Below are positions 46,301 through 53,038 of a stretch of DNA of 64,000 nucleotides, piece by piece; position 1 is the first letter of the stretch; each line of letters begins with the position of its first letter. Source of the DNA: RUG369 sp050949645 (lineage in GTDB: Bacteria; Planctomycetota; Planctomycetia; Pirellulales; Thermoguttaceae); NCBI GenBank assembly GCA_050949645.1, contig JBMNGC010000001.1, forward strand, positions 2,542,001 to 2,606,000. The letters run 5' to 3'. The notes beneath the pieces were generated by a model, which did not search any database, was not told the DNA's origin, and was given only the letters and a program-made list of their open reading frames with translations. The translations under genes were made by a program, and so were the position numbers.

Positions 46301-47086
46301 ATTGTAGCGAATCAACGTGTAGCCCTTGAAGTTAAGGTACCCGTTGATAATGTCGAGCGCGTCCTTCGGCGAATACGCCGTTTTGTCGCTATAGGTGAAG
46401 GTTCCCTGAGGCGGCGCGGACATGACAAGCTGGAGGCCGCATTCAGATGCAAACCAGGTTAGGACGTCGGCCCACCTTTCCTTATTGAAGCGTAGGACGA
46501 TCGTTTTTTGAGAAATTCCGCGCTGAAACCGCTCGTCCTGTTCGGGGGTCAGGATCGCTTTGAGCGCCTTTTCCGAATCGATGGTGATTTGGTTCCACTC
46601 TTCTTTCGGCGCGTTGGCAAGTCTCTGGGCGCGCTCCGTCATAAGCGCGTTCACGCGATTGATCTGCTCGCCCGACAGACCGACGCGCGCCGCAATACTC
46701 GGATAGAGAAGTCTTGAATAGCTTCTTCGCGGATCGTAATCGATGAGTTCGACGGGCTCAGAATCCGGCTCCTCTGGGGGATCGGGATTCGCAAGCGCTT
46801 CGTTACGGTCAAGCACCATCCTTGCGGCGGCGGCTGGATTCTCCGTCGGACTAGGAATGTCGCCGGGGTTCGTAATGCCGATTTTTGCAAGCGCAGCGTT
46901 CTTCTCCTCGTCCGTTGGCGGAGCGGGTGGCGCCGACTGCTCAGACGACTGCTCGGCCGGTTCCGGAGGCTGCTGCTGAGCGACAGCGATCGCAGGGAAC
47001 ACGACGGCAAGGCACAAGGTCAGCAAGAATCCGACCCTGGTCGAATAACGCACCCTCAAAGTGCTTTCTTTCTCGTAACGGTCCAT
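37343..47086 (-). CDS. Giant exported protein of about 32 tandem secretin-N-like units
   Basis: 3247 residues from the ATG at 47086 (GAGG upstream). A Sec signal (GFLLTLCLAVVFPAIAVAQQ) ends near residue 39. An STN/N0-like and an N1-like module (about 175-330) open the chain; by eye I then count some 30 more units of 60-75 residues. Each has the pattern of a secretin N (NolW-like) domain: a first strand, helix, P-x-strand, a D/N turn, L-x-V-x-G/A strand, and a helix beginning near xxHxxI (examples: LLVIGKPAEQKVVADNIEKL, ERIVVWGGLADQEYVEKTLG). Low-complexity linkers interrupt at about 683-822, 2675-2799, 2839-2879 and 2929-2965. The C-terminus is Gln/Tyr/Gly-rich and I see no secretin beta-barrel. 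Secretin N domains stack as periplasmic rings; a chain this long would span far more than one ring. Function is unknown; a structural or scaffold role in the periplasm is inferred. Confidence 0.8.
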   Translation of the reverse strand: MDRYEKESTLRVRYSTRVGFLLTLCLAVVFPAIAVAQQQPPEPAEQSSEQSAPPAPPTDEEKNAALAKIGITNPGDIPSPTENPAAAARMVLDRNEALANPDPPEEPDSEPVELIDYDPRRSYSRLLYPSIAARVGLSGEQINRVNALMTERAQRLANAPKEEWNQITIDSEKALKAILTPEQDERFQRGISQKTIVLRFNKERWADVLTWFASECGLQLVMSAPPQGTFTYSDKTAYSPKDALDIINGYLNFKGYTLIRYNAMLILHDFKTGAIPLQFLPKITPEDLPNQSRFDYVALTIPLEQRGLNAVRQTIQPFQGPHSVIRVQGGNSIMVVDSVNALREIYEAAMSVYNPDPPRQRPDRGGGGGPQRAPETPEWRSYELDSLAYATVRDQLEVFAPDAKPLFNPESNVVNYLCVPSLHNVIEGLLERLKEGADPAKAVSVRIYSLDKIASASGPEVWSMDRRSGRQYGGGLGSFGSSGGSDLAQNVVESLETLAPDAQIQYNPAARNIFVVATPADHKKISTTLANLEAEPAVGEEPVVKVYHFKNQRSNYVDNSILTMLRVVTPLAQPLPTSDGSLLVVATAEEQEKVAKALEEYEASAESPDRELVLRSYVMTSRQVQRFNQIFSQISWTPEMRGAVRVMDPVLRTRFAIYATPEQQKKIAKIIDEIVNADAYINELKPQGLPEPQEPESDSAPETSSESSDAEEAPPASAASDESAEPASTAPETTSIPSAAEETPTEKTTDDESSEPASTAPETTSVPSAVEETPTEKTPSDEDAEPASTAPEATSEPSAVVETPTEKTTSDEDANDVASVLAALERAAAEAARADAEKALAADGPQPFTSGNAYMAVIPTRRVSVSSANTFLINMVPGLDVIVDYSTPALIVYGPRSAVVSAIQLVERLDSQLDYVLEIVELEKELPTEVVSALPRIEPRVLSTYDKAKSRLLLAGKPSEVERLKKYVDHILDSVTDEKESVYYLDVERDVPAEILDYIRRAVPGVELTYDSSSRRFTLIGTPTEQLATAKLINDAIVNLPPEDETRYYKFDEQVSDRMIELLKERVKQVSTIERDPNNSGVLRVVAKPYQHAEIAEAIEYIQNEYPLDDENTFVSYKTTKELRDRFDLVKDDFEKKHGSIKIFQDDSDNTFAVWALPAQHTALKALFEQLSDIQSGEKQTAALYRPRRVDAATLVAILKDLQPDLVVTNDTLNERLILRGLPEEIEEARATLAVVDADDTGGVTRFFRAYPIQGFYGVDGVGRYFSPSYYVRDISALVPAARITYDYYNQQLVVWGTEEEHEIVSQAVDNLTKNTEVDKRIMRWQIRRADYSTLRSQIVAVYPDVIPSYDYRAGAILVRAPNSASLDAVKELLELLDPEEVSEFDQTLQYYDVGAAPSPQLVDAVELLVPNAPLVQIDKKTQQLLVIGKPAEQKVVADNIEKLARTYGSSDLRMIPYPVYGMRVDDLVTSMTEAYPAATFTEDTRGSRMLVRATLDDHVKISAEIARINEEAEDATGETTSVGPRVVVYEVDSQQIALQVRGVVMSLFPEAEVFGGGGYGGYGGYGGNQKQKVTVLANGREQAMIRSIVESLGESTEEELEFAIYPYGEIDEQTADAIVGNLVPEAIAIEATVGPVGNSQMMRNQRRQQLYMQRQSARQMRGSQGQSDAPFPFYRVDPVSKTVALLATEEQHALVRSAIEKLSMITEDGGKTVSKVYKLGVNIAYQLSATVSSVYPSCTATPTSGFEIIVVGPEAEMEKVDAMIEAINKDEYDKLVYPMQLLTLPPDSKYNRDRLVSIINGNFSPVGVSAYPGAVSDQIITWAPPAMQERVKKFFDAIVTTPADEVFKTYPIRYTDIGLAVSFLSKVCPNLEITPDYPRRAVVVFGSPDQQAVCAKALEDFDQPEVEGAENTLATYDWADPSTFWGVFAELRANFPGELITTVSNLQFVITASKATQDKIGDYLKRRAESLSEYTFVMKAYYLQRVNLTRVAQLVPSVLPRVYVYPGKGANEIFVVGSKDDHTRFQQLLAAMESVPEDEDEMGLMPRIYKISTYAASLAIELLQPQLPGVTMYPITNERIVVWGGLADQEYVEKTLGVISEAFPPPVLRKYQLIYLRVNDVLQFCQARYYGQASFWPSSSGDLMCQASEALQEEVAKMIAELDVEESAESRFVPVAYDLSDVPEVSHPTVVANLVRIAPEAIPLPSATPGFIIVYARPSVQKRVGELVDELIKERDSGMKSLVAYTVRRMSYAQISQLLLPLYPNIKIGLGTTADQIVILAKPAEHEKIAELVKQLNSSPSSDMTSRVYRLKNSQLWVAQNAIMTMFPQAVVVIDQMSRSVLVKAYDDEHEKIAQLITEIDEKDPERNTSFKVFNIGNMNFYRLLTQLRNFYSGDPGFQVQLDNVGRCLIVHGTAIQHDAVEKLIEEVRAGGLADPESYMQTYTLKSQSALMSLYEIFWEQGREINMYRDYSTGKLVVIGRPEEHKMVEDILELVAPEETELAVFDLLYVDPQAARQVFSMLETDGSYIDVRLDVSSNQLYVRSTPAKLEEIRQLLIKMGETDLEKMRPFAVTSETGAVSTDGRKFYLRDNEKRQQEIETQTPPVEGSDFVDIRQLQPIGPPKLTVEGGEGRIRTVTIPGGDANKALEAALKAWELDNPIHVIEGDQGIVQEKDEPTPAPQEAPKTLTPQLEEKSKALAPQLESSKGKAPTTETPKALAPQLEDPKVEAPTTETPKALTPQLVDPKVEAPATETPKALTPQLEGPKVEAPTTETPKALTPQVEEPKGEAPAMETPKGVVPRAELPQFDSTVIKEIAGGVLSVLLSLDRPGLTTEALFLNVDEDSAPSEAPVADPTSADEEPEPPADEPVASADQEDAAPASAGIYIVKNPDGTLLVSSNDPAALEEFQKKLAEAVESMALEHVDTGLSDTSDASSESPTIPESGAADDETTDDSDNSFTDPTSRNFLSYMTPENIAEARKRVLLESRTYTVYKVENVGVSQIVPQLQMYLGDRINRQGQSRFGGYGYDPYGGYGYGTGVNILSINQPQPVSFQPNVANNTLMVYGPKGDREAVGAMLVVLDDVELFPQPITKPYKIKIVNTSPNRMAQQVLSAFSRKFQTTLMPGNLTPRITPNPATNSLEVYAPDALAKEIEEYVQEVDKEILEESIRKVRVIELQSINSNVLARYLMNLGPQQTPLQNFSMPYIGGGYQPTPYMQGGMNQRYNAANRARYNTMQGAAPYGRPGF
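38690..39020 (-). repeat. 60-base tandem repeat inside the giant gene
   Basis: About 5.5 copies with a period of exactly 60 bases encode a 20-residue unit like APTTETPKALTPQLEGPKVE. Copies differ by a few substitutions. It is in frame and acts as a Pro/Thr/Glu-rich linker. Confidence 0.9.
44620..44940 (-). repeat. 90-base tandem repeat inside the giant gene
   Basis: Three to four copies with a 90-base period encode a 30-residue Ser/Thr/Glu/Pro-rich unit containing EPASTAPETTS and EETPTEKT. It is in frame and forms the first long linker. Confidence 0.88.
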
Positions 47087-47798
47087 TGCAACAATCCTCA
47101 ATATTAACCAACGCCAACTGGCTGTCAGGCAGGAATTCGACAATCAGGCTTTAACAATCTTACCTAATCTATCTAACCTTTACTTAATCGTCAAACATAA
47201 ATCCTATCGTACAATTTACACTTTACTTCACAGGTAGTAAAGGTTTTTTTGGCAAATTCGAGTCTATCCCCCTTATTTTGAATCAAAATTTATCGTTTTT
47301 ACCAGATACAACAATCAGGAGCGCTTGCCGAACAGATAATGAATCTCAAACGTCCTTGACATGCAAATCACCTCCCCTTCCCAGCTCGGCGCCTTTGCCC
47401 TCGCAACGCTTCGAATGACGCTTGGGCGCTCAAAGTTACTCCGTCGTCCTTTAGACTGGTCTCCAGCTTTTTCACCGACGCTTTTACCGCGGCGGCAGGA
47501 TCAATATTCCTCGAACAATCGCATTGCGCAATCGTCTAACTAAATTCTAAAGATACTCCAACGACGCATTTTGTCGGAGGGTTATTAAGTTAAACGCCAG
47601 TTTTGCATAAAAGGGCCGCTGCGTCCGAAAATAACAGAAATGTGAGAGCGTTCCGAGGCGTCAAGAAAGAGCGCTCGCCCTCGCCTCCGCAGAACGACCT
47701 GCGAAGGTTGATAAGCGCGTCCATTCAACGCTTTGACAACGAATCAGGAGACAAAAAGTTTTACGAAGCCGCCAGTTAGCGCTTCGCGACGAAAAGAT
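47087..47798. other. Intergenic region upstream of the giant gene
   Basis: About 710 bases, clearly more AT-rich than the coding DNA around 47100-47350. It holds the giant gene's promoter (47166-47194, minus). To the right, downstream of the DUF805 cluster, I see no gene, RNA or clear terminator. Confidence 0.55.
47166..47194 (-). promoter_or_regulatory. Sigma70-like promoter of the giant gene
   Basis: On the minus strand TTGACG (47194-47189) and TAGATT (47171-47166) are separated by 17 bases, about 75 bases before the ATG. Confidence 0.6.
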
Positions 47799-48425
47799 TC
47801 ATCGCTGCTGTTCTACTTCTTCATAATTAAGATCAGCGACTTTTCTCGCGACCCATTTGTCTCTTGGAGGAAGGCTGAGCGCCACCGGAATCAAAGCGAG
47901 GAGAAGAAGAGACGCCAAGGCTACAAGCTTCTTTGCAGCGCCGTCCACCGCATTGACGGCGGCGCTGGTTAAGAGCAATAAGATCGGTAACGCCAAAATC
48001 CACACAGCTCTCAGACCGAGGTCGTGAAGCCGGCGAATGGTTACGCAGATAGCGGGGATAAGGAGAATCCATAGCCATATGCCCGCACACGCCATCACGA
48101 CCTCATTGGTTCCGTTTGCGTAAAGGAGGACGATAGGCGTTATAACGGCTTCGTTCAAGAGGCAGAAAAGCATCCAGTACCAGAATTCGGAACGACTGGC
48201 GCGACCGGAGACCCACCATGGCCAGATATTTCTCCTAATCGCCTGAAAAAATGAGCAGGGATCGCCAGGTTCACCGTATTTCAAGACCAGAACGTTTTGA
48301 TCATCGCGCTGCGATCCCTCGAAGAATGGATTGGCTTCTGTTTCCAGCGAGTCGACGGACGCCCCGCAGTTTGGACATGATGGCGAGCCCTCTTCAACCG
48401 CCGCGCCACAACGAGCACAGTACAT
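47799..48425 (-). CDS. Zinc-ribbon DUF805 membrane protein, paralogue 1
   Basis: 208 residues. An N-terminal zinc ribbon (MYCARCGAAVEEGSPSCPNC, CX2C...CX2C) precedes a linker with a shared KYGEPGDPCSFFQAIRRN segment and a DUF805 membrane domain (SGRASRSEFWYW, ICVTIRRLHDLG, four hydrophobic segments). DUF805 proteins are inner-membrane proteins of unknown function. AAGGAG lies before the ATG at 48425. It is the most divergent of the four copies and lacks the MSGLWF segment of paralogues 2 and 4. All four are on the minus strand. Confidence 0.85.
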   Translation of the reverse strand: MYCARCGAAVEEGSPSCPNCGASVDSLETEANPFFEGSQRDDQNVLVLKYGEPGDPCSFFQAIRRNIWPWWVSGRASRSEFWYWMLFCLLNEAVITPIVLLYANGTNEVVMACAGIWLWILLIPAICVTIRRLHDLGLRAVWILALPILLLLTSAAVNAVDGAAKKLVALASLLLLALIPVALSLPPRDKWVARKVADLNYEEVEQQR

Positions 48426-48576
48426 TGTCTTTCTCCTTATTGAGGAAACAATTGTCTGGAAGCGTTATTCGTCGGATTTCCGGCGGAACCATTTGCCAGG
48501 TATTTGCGTTCACGCAACCTTCATGACGCCGCGGTCGGGACGGAGTTTCGCGACGTCGACGTGTTTCAGTCTGTAG

Positions 48577-49209
48577 TTAAGATTTTTTTCGCGCTCTTTG
48601 TTTTTCCACTGGCGGCATACTCAGCACAACAATGAACCACGCCAGGAGACAGATAGTCCCAACCGCCGCGACAATCGGTCCCCAATCTTCCAACACGGCG
48701 CTACCGCCTCGGAGTAAGAACACCGAAATCGGCCACACAAGAAACCATAGACCGCTCATTCCTACGTCGTGCAATCGACGAACGGTCACGAAGAGATTCG
48801 GGAGAAAGGCGAGCCATATCCACGCTATCATCGCCCAGTACAGGACCCATAAGTATCCCCGCAAAATTCCGATCTCTTGGCAAAAGGTAAATGTAAAGGA
48901 CGCTACGAAGGTAAATGTAAAGGACGCTACGAATGTGGTTAAAAAGTAAAAAAGCGACCAGTACCAGTATTCTGAGCGGCTAGCGCGTCCCTTGAACGTC
49001 CATGTGGAAAGAACCCTGCCGACCGCCTGCCCAAAGGAACAGGGAATCCCTGGTTCTCCGTATTTTGCGTGACGAAGGCTTTTATCGCCATATTGAGTTC
49101 CGGTGAAATATGGGTTCACTTCTTTTTCCCGAGAATCGACCGGCGTCCCGCAGTTCAGACACATCTGAGCGTCGTTGTCAATCGACGCGCCGCAATGAGT
49201 ACAGTACAT
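48577..49209 (-). CDS. Zinc-ribbon DUF805 membrane protein, paralogue 2
   Basis: 210 residues. The N-terminal ribbon (MYCTHCGASIDNDAQMCLNC) is followed by KYGEPGIPCSFGQAVGR and the DUF805 domain: FKGRASRSEYWYWSLFYFL, FVTVRRLHDVGMSGLWFLVW and a closing PPVEKQRARKK tail. The second hydrophobic segment contains VASFTFTF twice in a row, from a 24-base tandem duplication. GGGAGA lies before the ATG at 49209. Function unknown; zinc binding by the ribbon is inferred from its four cysteines. Confidence 0.87.
   Translation of the reverse strand: MYCTHCGASIDNDAQMCLNCGTPVDSREKEVNPYFTGTQYGDKSLRHAKYGEPGIPCSFGQAVGRVLSTWTFKGRASRSEYWYWSLFYFLTTFVASFTFTFVASFTFTFCQEIGILRGYLWVLYWAMIAWIWLAFLPNLFVTVRRLHDVGMSGLWFLVWPISVFLLRGGSAVLEDWGPIVAAVGTICLLAWFIVVLSMPPVEKQRARKKS
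48884..48931 (-). repeat. Perfect 24-base tandem duplication in DUF805 paralogue 2
   Basis: Two identical 24-base units (48884-48907, 48908-48931) encode VASFTFTF twice, lengthening a membrane segment by 8 residues. Paralogues 1 and 4 lack it. Confidence 0.92.
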
Positions 49210-49403
49210 CGCCTTTCTCCCATTAAAGGCAAGAAATTGTCTGGCGGTTCCGCTTGCCGGATCGCCAACAGGATTCTAACAGTCTGAAAATAGGACGTCA
49301 ATAAACAATCGACCTCGACGTCGATAATTCGCGCGAACCTTTAGGCCTCCCTGAGAACGACTACGCCTGACCGCTTAAAAAATGCAAGGCGGCCCCGCGG
49401 TCG

Positions 49404-49970
49404 TCATTCTCCTTTCTCAGACTGAAGTCGAACTCCTTTACGCGCTCTTTGCTTTTCCTGTGGAGGACGCTCCAGCGCGCACGCAAACCAAGGCGAGCAA
49501 CGGGCTGCATAAGGATCCCAGACCGCTCATCCCTGTTTGTCGTGATAACGGCGAACGTACACGCAAGCGGTCGGAATTATGGTAATCAGCGTCCAAACCG
49601 CCCAGACTGCCGCCTCGATAAGATGGCGCCAACGCCAAACTCCGTTTACTGCCAAGTCAATAAAGCGAAAAAAAAAGTAAATAAACGGAACGAATACAGT
49701 CACTGTGTGGAAGATCCTCCAGTACCTGTATTCGGAGCGGCTGGCGCGACCCTCAAACGTCCATGTGGTCAAAACTCTCCAGATCGCCTGAAAAAAGGAA
49801 CAGTAGGGCGCGGGCTCTCCGTGTTGTGACGCCTGATCGCTCTTATTGCCGTACTCTGATCCCGAGAAATGCGGATTAGCTTTATTGTTCAGAGGTCTAA
49901 CCGGCGCTCCACAGTTCAGACATGCCTGAGAGTCGTCCTCAATCGGTATGCCGCAACGAGCACAGTACAT
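49404..49970 (-). pseudogene. Zinc-ribbon DUF805 paralogue 3, internally deleted
   Basis: The ATG at 49970 (GGAGG upstream) begins a normal copy: MYCARCGIPIEDDSQACLNC, FEGRASRSEYRYW, VYVRRYHD. It then breaks at KQG-stop near 49527, where intact copies have VGMSGLWF. The MSGL segment appears in another frame right after, and the family tail (PPQEKQRARKGVRLQSEKGE) in a further frame up to a stop at 49406-49404. The stretch encoding the last two membrane helices is missing. This is a deletion plus frameshift, not a sequencing slip. Confidence 0.8.
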
Positions 49971-50109
49971 GACCCTTCCTCCGTTTAAGGAAAGAAATGA
50001 CCTGGCAGTTCCGTCCGCGGGACCACCGGCAGGATTTTATCAAATGGGGGAGGAAAGATCAATAAAAGTCGGCCCGGCCGCATGAAAAACGAGCGATCTG
50101 ACATGGTCG

Positions 50110-50754
50110 TCATTCTTCTTTTCCAGACTGGAGTCGCGCTTGTTTTCGCGCTAATCGTTTTTCCTGCGGAGGAAGACTCAGCATGACAGTAAACCAGACC
50201 AGGAGACAGGTCGACCCAATCGCCTCAACCGCCATCCCCCAAGTTGCCGACGCAGCGCGAATTCCACCCAAGAAGGTCGTCGCAAGAGGCCACATGAGGA
50301 ACCACAGGCCGCTCATTCCCACGTCGTGAAAGCGGCGAACGGTCACGCAAATGGTCGGAAAAAAGGTAATCATAGCCCAGAAGAGCATGCCTACAAACTC
50401 ATAGAAGTAGCGTGGAGGCCCTCCTCCGTATATTAAAGCGGAGAAGACGCGGGTAGTTATCACAAAGGTCGGGAGGGTCACGGTCAGGAAGTAGAAGAGC
50501 GCCCAGTACCAGAATTCTGAGCGGCTCGCGCGCCCCTTGAACCGCCATGTTGTCATAACTTTCCAGATTGCCTGAAAAAACGAACAGGGCGCCCCGGGTT
50601 CTCCATATTTGGGGCCAAGAAAATTCTTATCGCCGTATTGCGTGGCCGTGAAATATGGATTGGCTTCATTTTTCAGGGAGTCGATCGGCGCTCCGCAGTT
50701 CAGACACGTCGGCGAGTCGTCTTCGATTAACGCGCCGCATCGGCTACAGTACAT
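50110..50754 (-). CDS. Zinc-ribbon DUF805 membrane protein, paralogue 4
   Basis: 214 residues. Ribbon MYCSRCGALIEDDSPTCLNC, linker KYGEPGAPCSFFQAIWK, then the membrane domain with FKGRASRSEFWYWALFYFL and TVRRFHDVGMSGLWFLMWPL, and the tail PPQEKRLARKQARLQSGKEE. It is the best-preserved member and looks like the pattern from which paralogue 3 decayed. AGGGA lies before the ATG at 50754. Function unknown. Confidence 0.88.
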   Translation of the reverse strand: MYCSRCGALIEDDSPTCLNCGAPIDSLKNEANPYFTATQYGDKNFLGPKYGEPGAPCSFFQAIWKVMTTWRFKGRASRSEFWYWALFYFLTVTLPTFVITTRVFSALIYGGGPPRYFYEFVGMLFWAMITFFPTICVTVRRFHDVGMSGLWFLMWPLATTFLGGIRAASATWGMAVEAIGSTCLLVWFTVMLSLPPQEKRLARKQARLQSGKEE

Positions 50755-50922
50755 TATTTTCCCTACTTGAGTAACAAAGTTGTTTCGGACGTTCCTTGCG
50801 AGCGACGTACTTCTGCTGCATATGAGGCAACGGAGCGACTTTCGACCAGACGCATGGCATGAGTCGAGTCCAAAGAATCACGTCCGAGGATTCTATGAAA
50901 GGAAGAGACAAAGTCAATGAAA

Positions 50923-50961
50923 AGCCGGCTTCGCGGCGAATAAATCTTCGCGAAACCGGCT
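50923..50961 (-). terminator. Hairpin terminator after icd
   Basis: A 13-bp stem with one wobble pair (50923-50935 with 50949-50961) has a 13-base loop and, on the minus strand, ends in TTTT. Confidence 0.75.
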
Positions 50962-50992
50962 CTTCTATTCTTTATCGACGACGTCCCTCTTT

Positions 50993-52087
50993 TCAGAGCT
51001 TTGCGCAAATGGCGTCCGCCATTTCCTGCGTTCCGACGGCGGTCGGATCGTTGCGGTCGGCTTTGAGGTCGTAGGTCACATTCTTGCCCTCGCGGATGAC
51101 TTCCGCGATCGCGTTTTCGAGACGATCGGCGGCGTCCGTTTCCTTGAGGTAACGGAGCATGAGAACCGCGGAGAGAATCAGCGCGCACGGGTTGACCTTA
51201 TTCTGCCCCTTATACTTCGGCGCGGACCCGTGGGTCGCTTCGAAGACGGCGCAGTCGTGGCCAATATTAGCGCCCGGCGCGACTCCGAGTCCTCCGACGA
51301 GTCCTGCGCACAGGTCGCTAAGGATGTCGCCGTAGAGGTTCGGCAACGCGATCACGTCGTAGAGCTCCGGTTTCTGGATGAGCTGCATGCACATATTGTC
51401 GACGATGCGCTCGTCGAACTCAATCTGCGGGAAATCCTTCGCAACGTTGCGGCCCGTCTCAAGCCAGAGCCCGTCGGAGAACTTCATGATATTCGCCTTG
51501 TGGACAACGGTCACCTTCTTACGGTTGTTGTCGACCGCATACTGGAACGCGGCGCGAATCAGCCTATCGGAACGCGAGACGCTGATCGGTTTGATCGAGA
51601 CGCCCGTCTCCTCGTAGCTCGTCGCGATTCCACGACCGGGCGTGAGACGATTGACGGTCTCGATGAGCTCTTTCGTCGAATCGGCGCCGCGTTCAAATTC
51701 AACGCCGGAATAGAGATCTTCCGTATTCTCGCGGAAGACGACCATATCGATCGGAAGAGAGCTGTAGAAGGAGTGAACGCCCGGATAGTATTTGCAGGGA
51801 CGAATGCACGCAAAAAGGTCGAATTCCTGGCGAAGATGGACGTTAATGCTGCGGAACCCTGTTCCGACGGGCGTCGTAATTGGCGCCTTGAGCGCGACGC
51901 GGTTTTTACGAACGCTCTCGAGAACGGCGGGCGGCAGTGGGTCGCCAGTTCGTTCCATGACGTCGACCCCAGCTTCCTGAACGTCCCAATTAATTTTTAC
52001 GCCAGTCGCGTCGACGCACTTACGCGCCGCTTCTGCGAGTTCGGGTCCCGTTCCGTCGCCAGTGATTAACGTAACGTCATAAGCCAT
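50993..52087 (-). CDS. icd: Isocitrate dehydrogenase, NAD-type (isocitrate/isopropylmalate dehydrogenase family)
   Basis: 364 residues, the length of NAD-dependent isocitrate dehydrogenases. TPVGTGFRSINVHLRQEFDL is specific to that group and argues against isopropylmalate dehydrogenase. Substrate-binding residues are in SVSRSDRLIRAAF, the Lys in HKANIMKFSDGLW, and the metal-binding Asp residues in LPNLYGDILSDLCAGLVGGL. It oxidises isocitrate to 2-oxoglutarate in the TCA cycle. A clear promoter and an inverted repeat lie upstream and a terminator downstream, so it is probably a single-gene unit. Confidence 0.9.
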   Translation of the reverse strand: MAYDVTLITGDGTGPELAEAARKCVDATGVKINWDVQEAGVDVMERTGDPLPPAVLESVRKNRVALKAPITTPVGTGFRSINVHLRQEFDLFACIRPCKYYPGVHSFYSSLPIDMVVFRENTEDLYSGVEFERGADSTKELIETVNRLTPGRGIATSYEETGVSIKPISVSRSDRLIRAAFQYAVDNNRKKVTVVHKANIMKFSDGLWLETGRNVAKDFPQIEFDERIVDNMCMQLIQKPELYDVIALPNLYGDILSDLCAGLVGGLGVAPGANIGHDCAVFEATHGSAPKYKGQNKVNPCALILSAVLMLRYLKETDAADRLENAIAEVIREGKNVTYDLKADRNDPTAVGTQEMADAICAKL

Positions 52088-52134
52088 AATGTAACCTCTT
52101 GTAATTCTGTAATGTGAACGCGGCTCGACGCCGC

Positions 52135-52163
52135 GATATATTGGCTGGGACGGTCAGTCGCAA
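52135..52163 (-). promoter_or_regulatory. Sigma70-like promoter of icd
   Basis: On the minus strand TTGCGA (52163-52158) and TATATC (52140-52135) are separated by 17 bases, about 45 bases before the ATG. Confidence 0.5.
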
Positions 52164-52184
52164 GAGTCATGAACGCTGACCGTC
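52149..52184. promoter_or_regulatory. Inverted repeat overlapping the icd promoter
   Basis: GACGGTCAG (52149-52157) and CTGACCGTC (52176-52184) are perfect 9-base arms separated by 18 bases, flanking the -35 box. It may be a regulator site or a hairpin. Confidence 0.35.
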
Positions 52185-52260
52185 GTTCCATTGTCAGTTC
52201 TTCAAAAAACGTTGTAGCGAGTCGCTCGATTTCTTGGCGCCGATCAGGCCGTTGCAAATC

Positions 52261-52956
52261 TCAACGGAAAATGCTCGCATGGATCGCATAGGGAATCGAG
52301 CCCGGTTGATCGCGCCAGTTCGGGTTGACCGACAGGACGCCGCCAACCGCAACGGGCCTATTCGCTCGATATTTCACAGTCTGACCGCGTTCCATCTGAA
52401 CGGCGATCATATCGGCGGGGTTGGTACCCGGCGAGCAGAACTTGCAGTGTCCCAAGGTGCGAACGAGGGTAAACGACTCGATGCCCGAGTGACGCTTCGT
52501 AGGATACATGTATCCTTCGATATAGACTTTACGACCGTCGAGCGCCGCGATTTCGGGCGCGATCTCTTTGTCCTTGGTGAGCGCCATATTATCAAAGGGG
52601 AGTTCCTGATATCCGGCGGGCACGGAAACGAAATGCGCGTATGTTCGCCATCCGATCGACGAAACGAAGAGGAGTCCGCACAGGACGACGGCAACCGTCG
52701 TCATCGTTCCTCCAGAAATATCCTCGGGGGCGCGCATAATCTTGCGCTTCGCGATGATTCCCAGGATAAGTCCGAGCAGGGAAACAAGTATTAACGGAGT
52801 CCAAACAAATCCGAGGGTTCCGACGACGGCGCAGACGAGCGCCACGACGCCGAACGTCGTGATCTGTTTATAGTCGACGACTTCTTCCTCGCGGAGCTGA
52901 ACGTCAAAGTCGGTAAACGAGCCCTTAAGAGCTTCGTCGAAGATATCCTTTGCCAT
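52261..52956 (-). CDS. Membrane protein with DUF3299-like C-terminal domain
   Basis: 231 residues. After a cytoplasmic start there are three hydrophobic segments (about 34-48, 52-66 and 86-105), then a periplasmic part whose core is KVYIEGYMYPTKRHSGIESF followed by GHCKFCSP, which resembles DUF3299. DUF3299 genes often lie beside FtsX-like ABC permeases and are part of the zinc-regulated Zrg systems of Vibrio and Pseudomonas. Here the permease gene is directly upstream on the same strand, 82 bases away. AAGGAG lies before the ATG at 52956. A metal-linked role is inferred from context. Confidence 0.6.
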   Translation of the reverse strand: MAKDIFDEALKGSFTDFDVQLREEEVVDYKQITTFGVVALVCAVVGTLGFVWTPLILVSLLGLILGIIAKRKIMRAPEDISGGTMTTVAVVLCGLLFVSSIGWRTYAHFVSVPAGYQELPFDNMALTKDKEIAPEIAALDGRKVYIEGYMYPTKRHSGIESFTLVRTLGHCKFCSPGTNPADMIAVQMERGQTVKYRANRPVAVGGVLSVNPNWRDQPGSIPYAIHASIFR

Positions 52957-53038
52957 GGGGGCTCCTTAAATCGAAGTAAATTCCGAAGAGACGCGCCGTC
53001 GTATCGCAGAAGGCGCGTCGATCCAGATCGAAGACGAA

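Noticed and set aside
47361..47543. A 60-codon frame upstream of the giant gene
   Set aside because: No ribosome site or family; composition is like random intergenic sequence.
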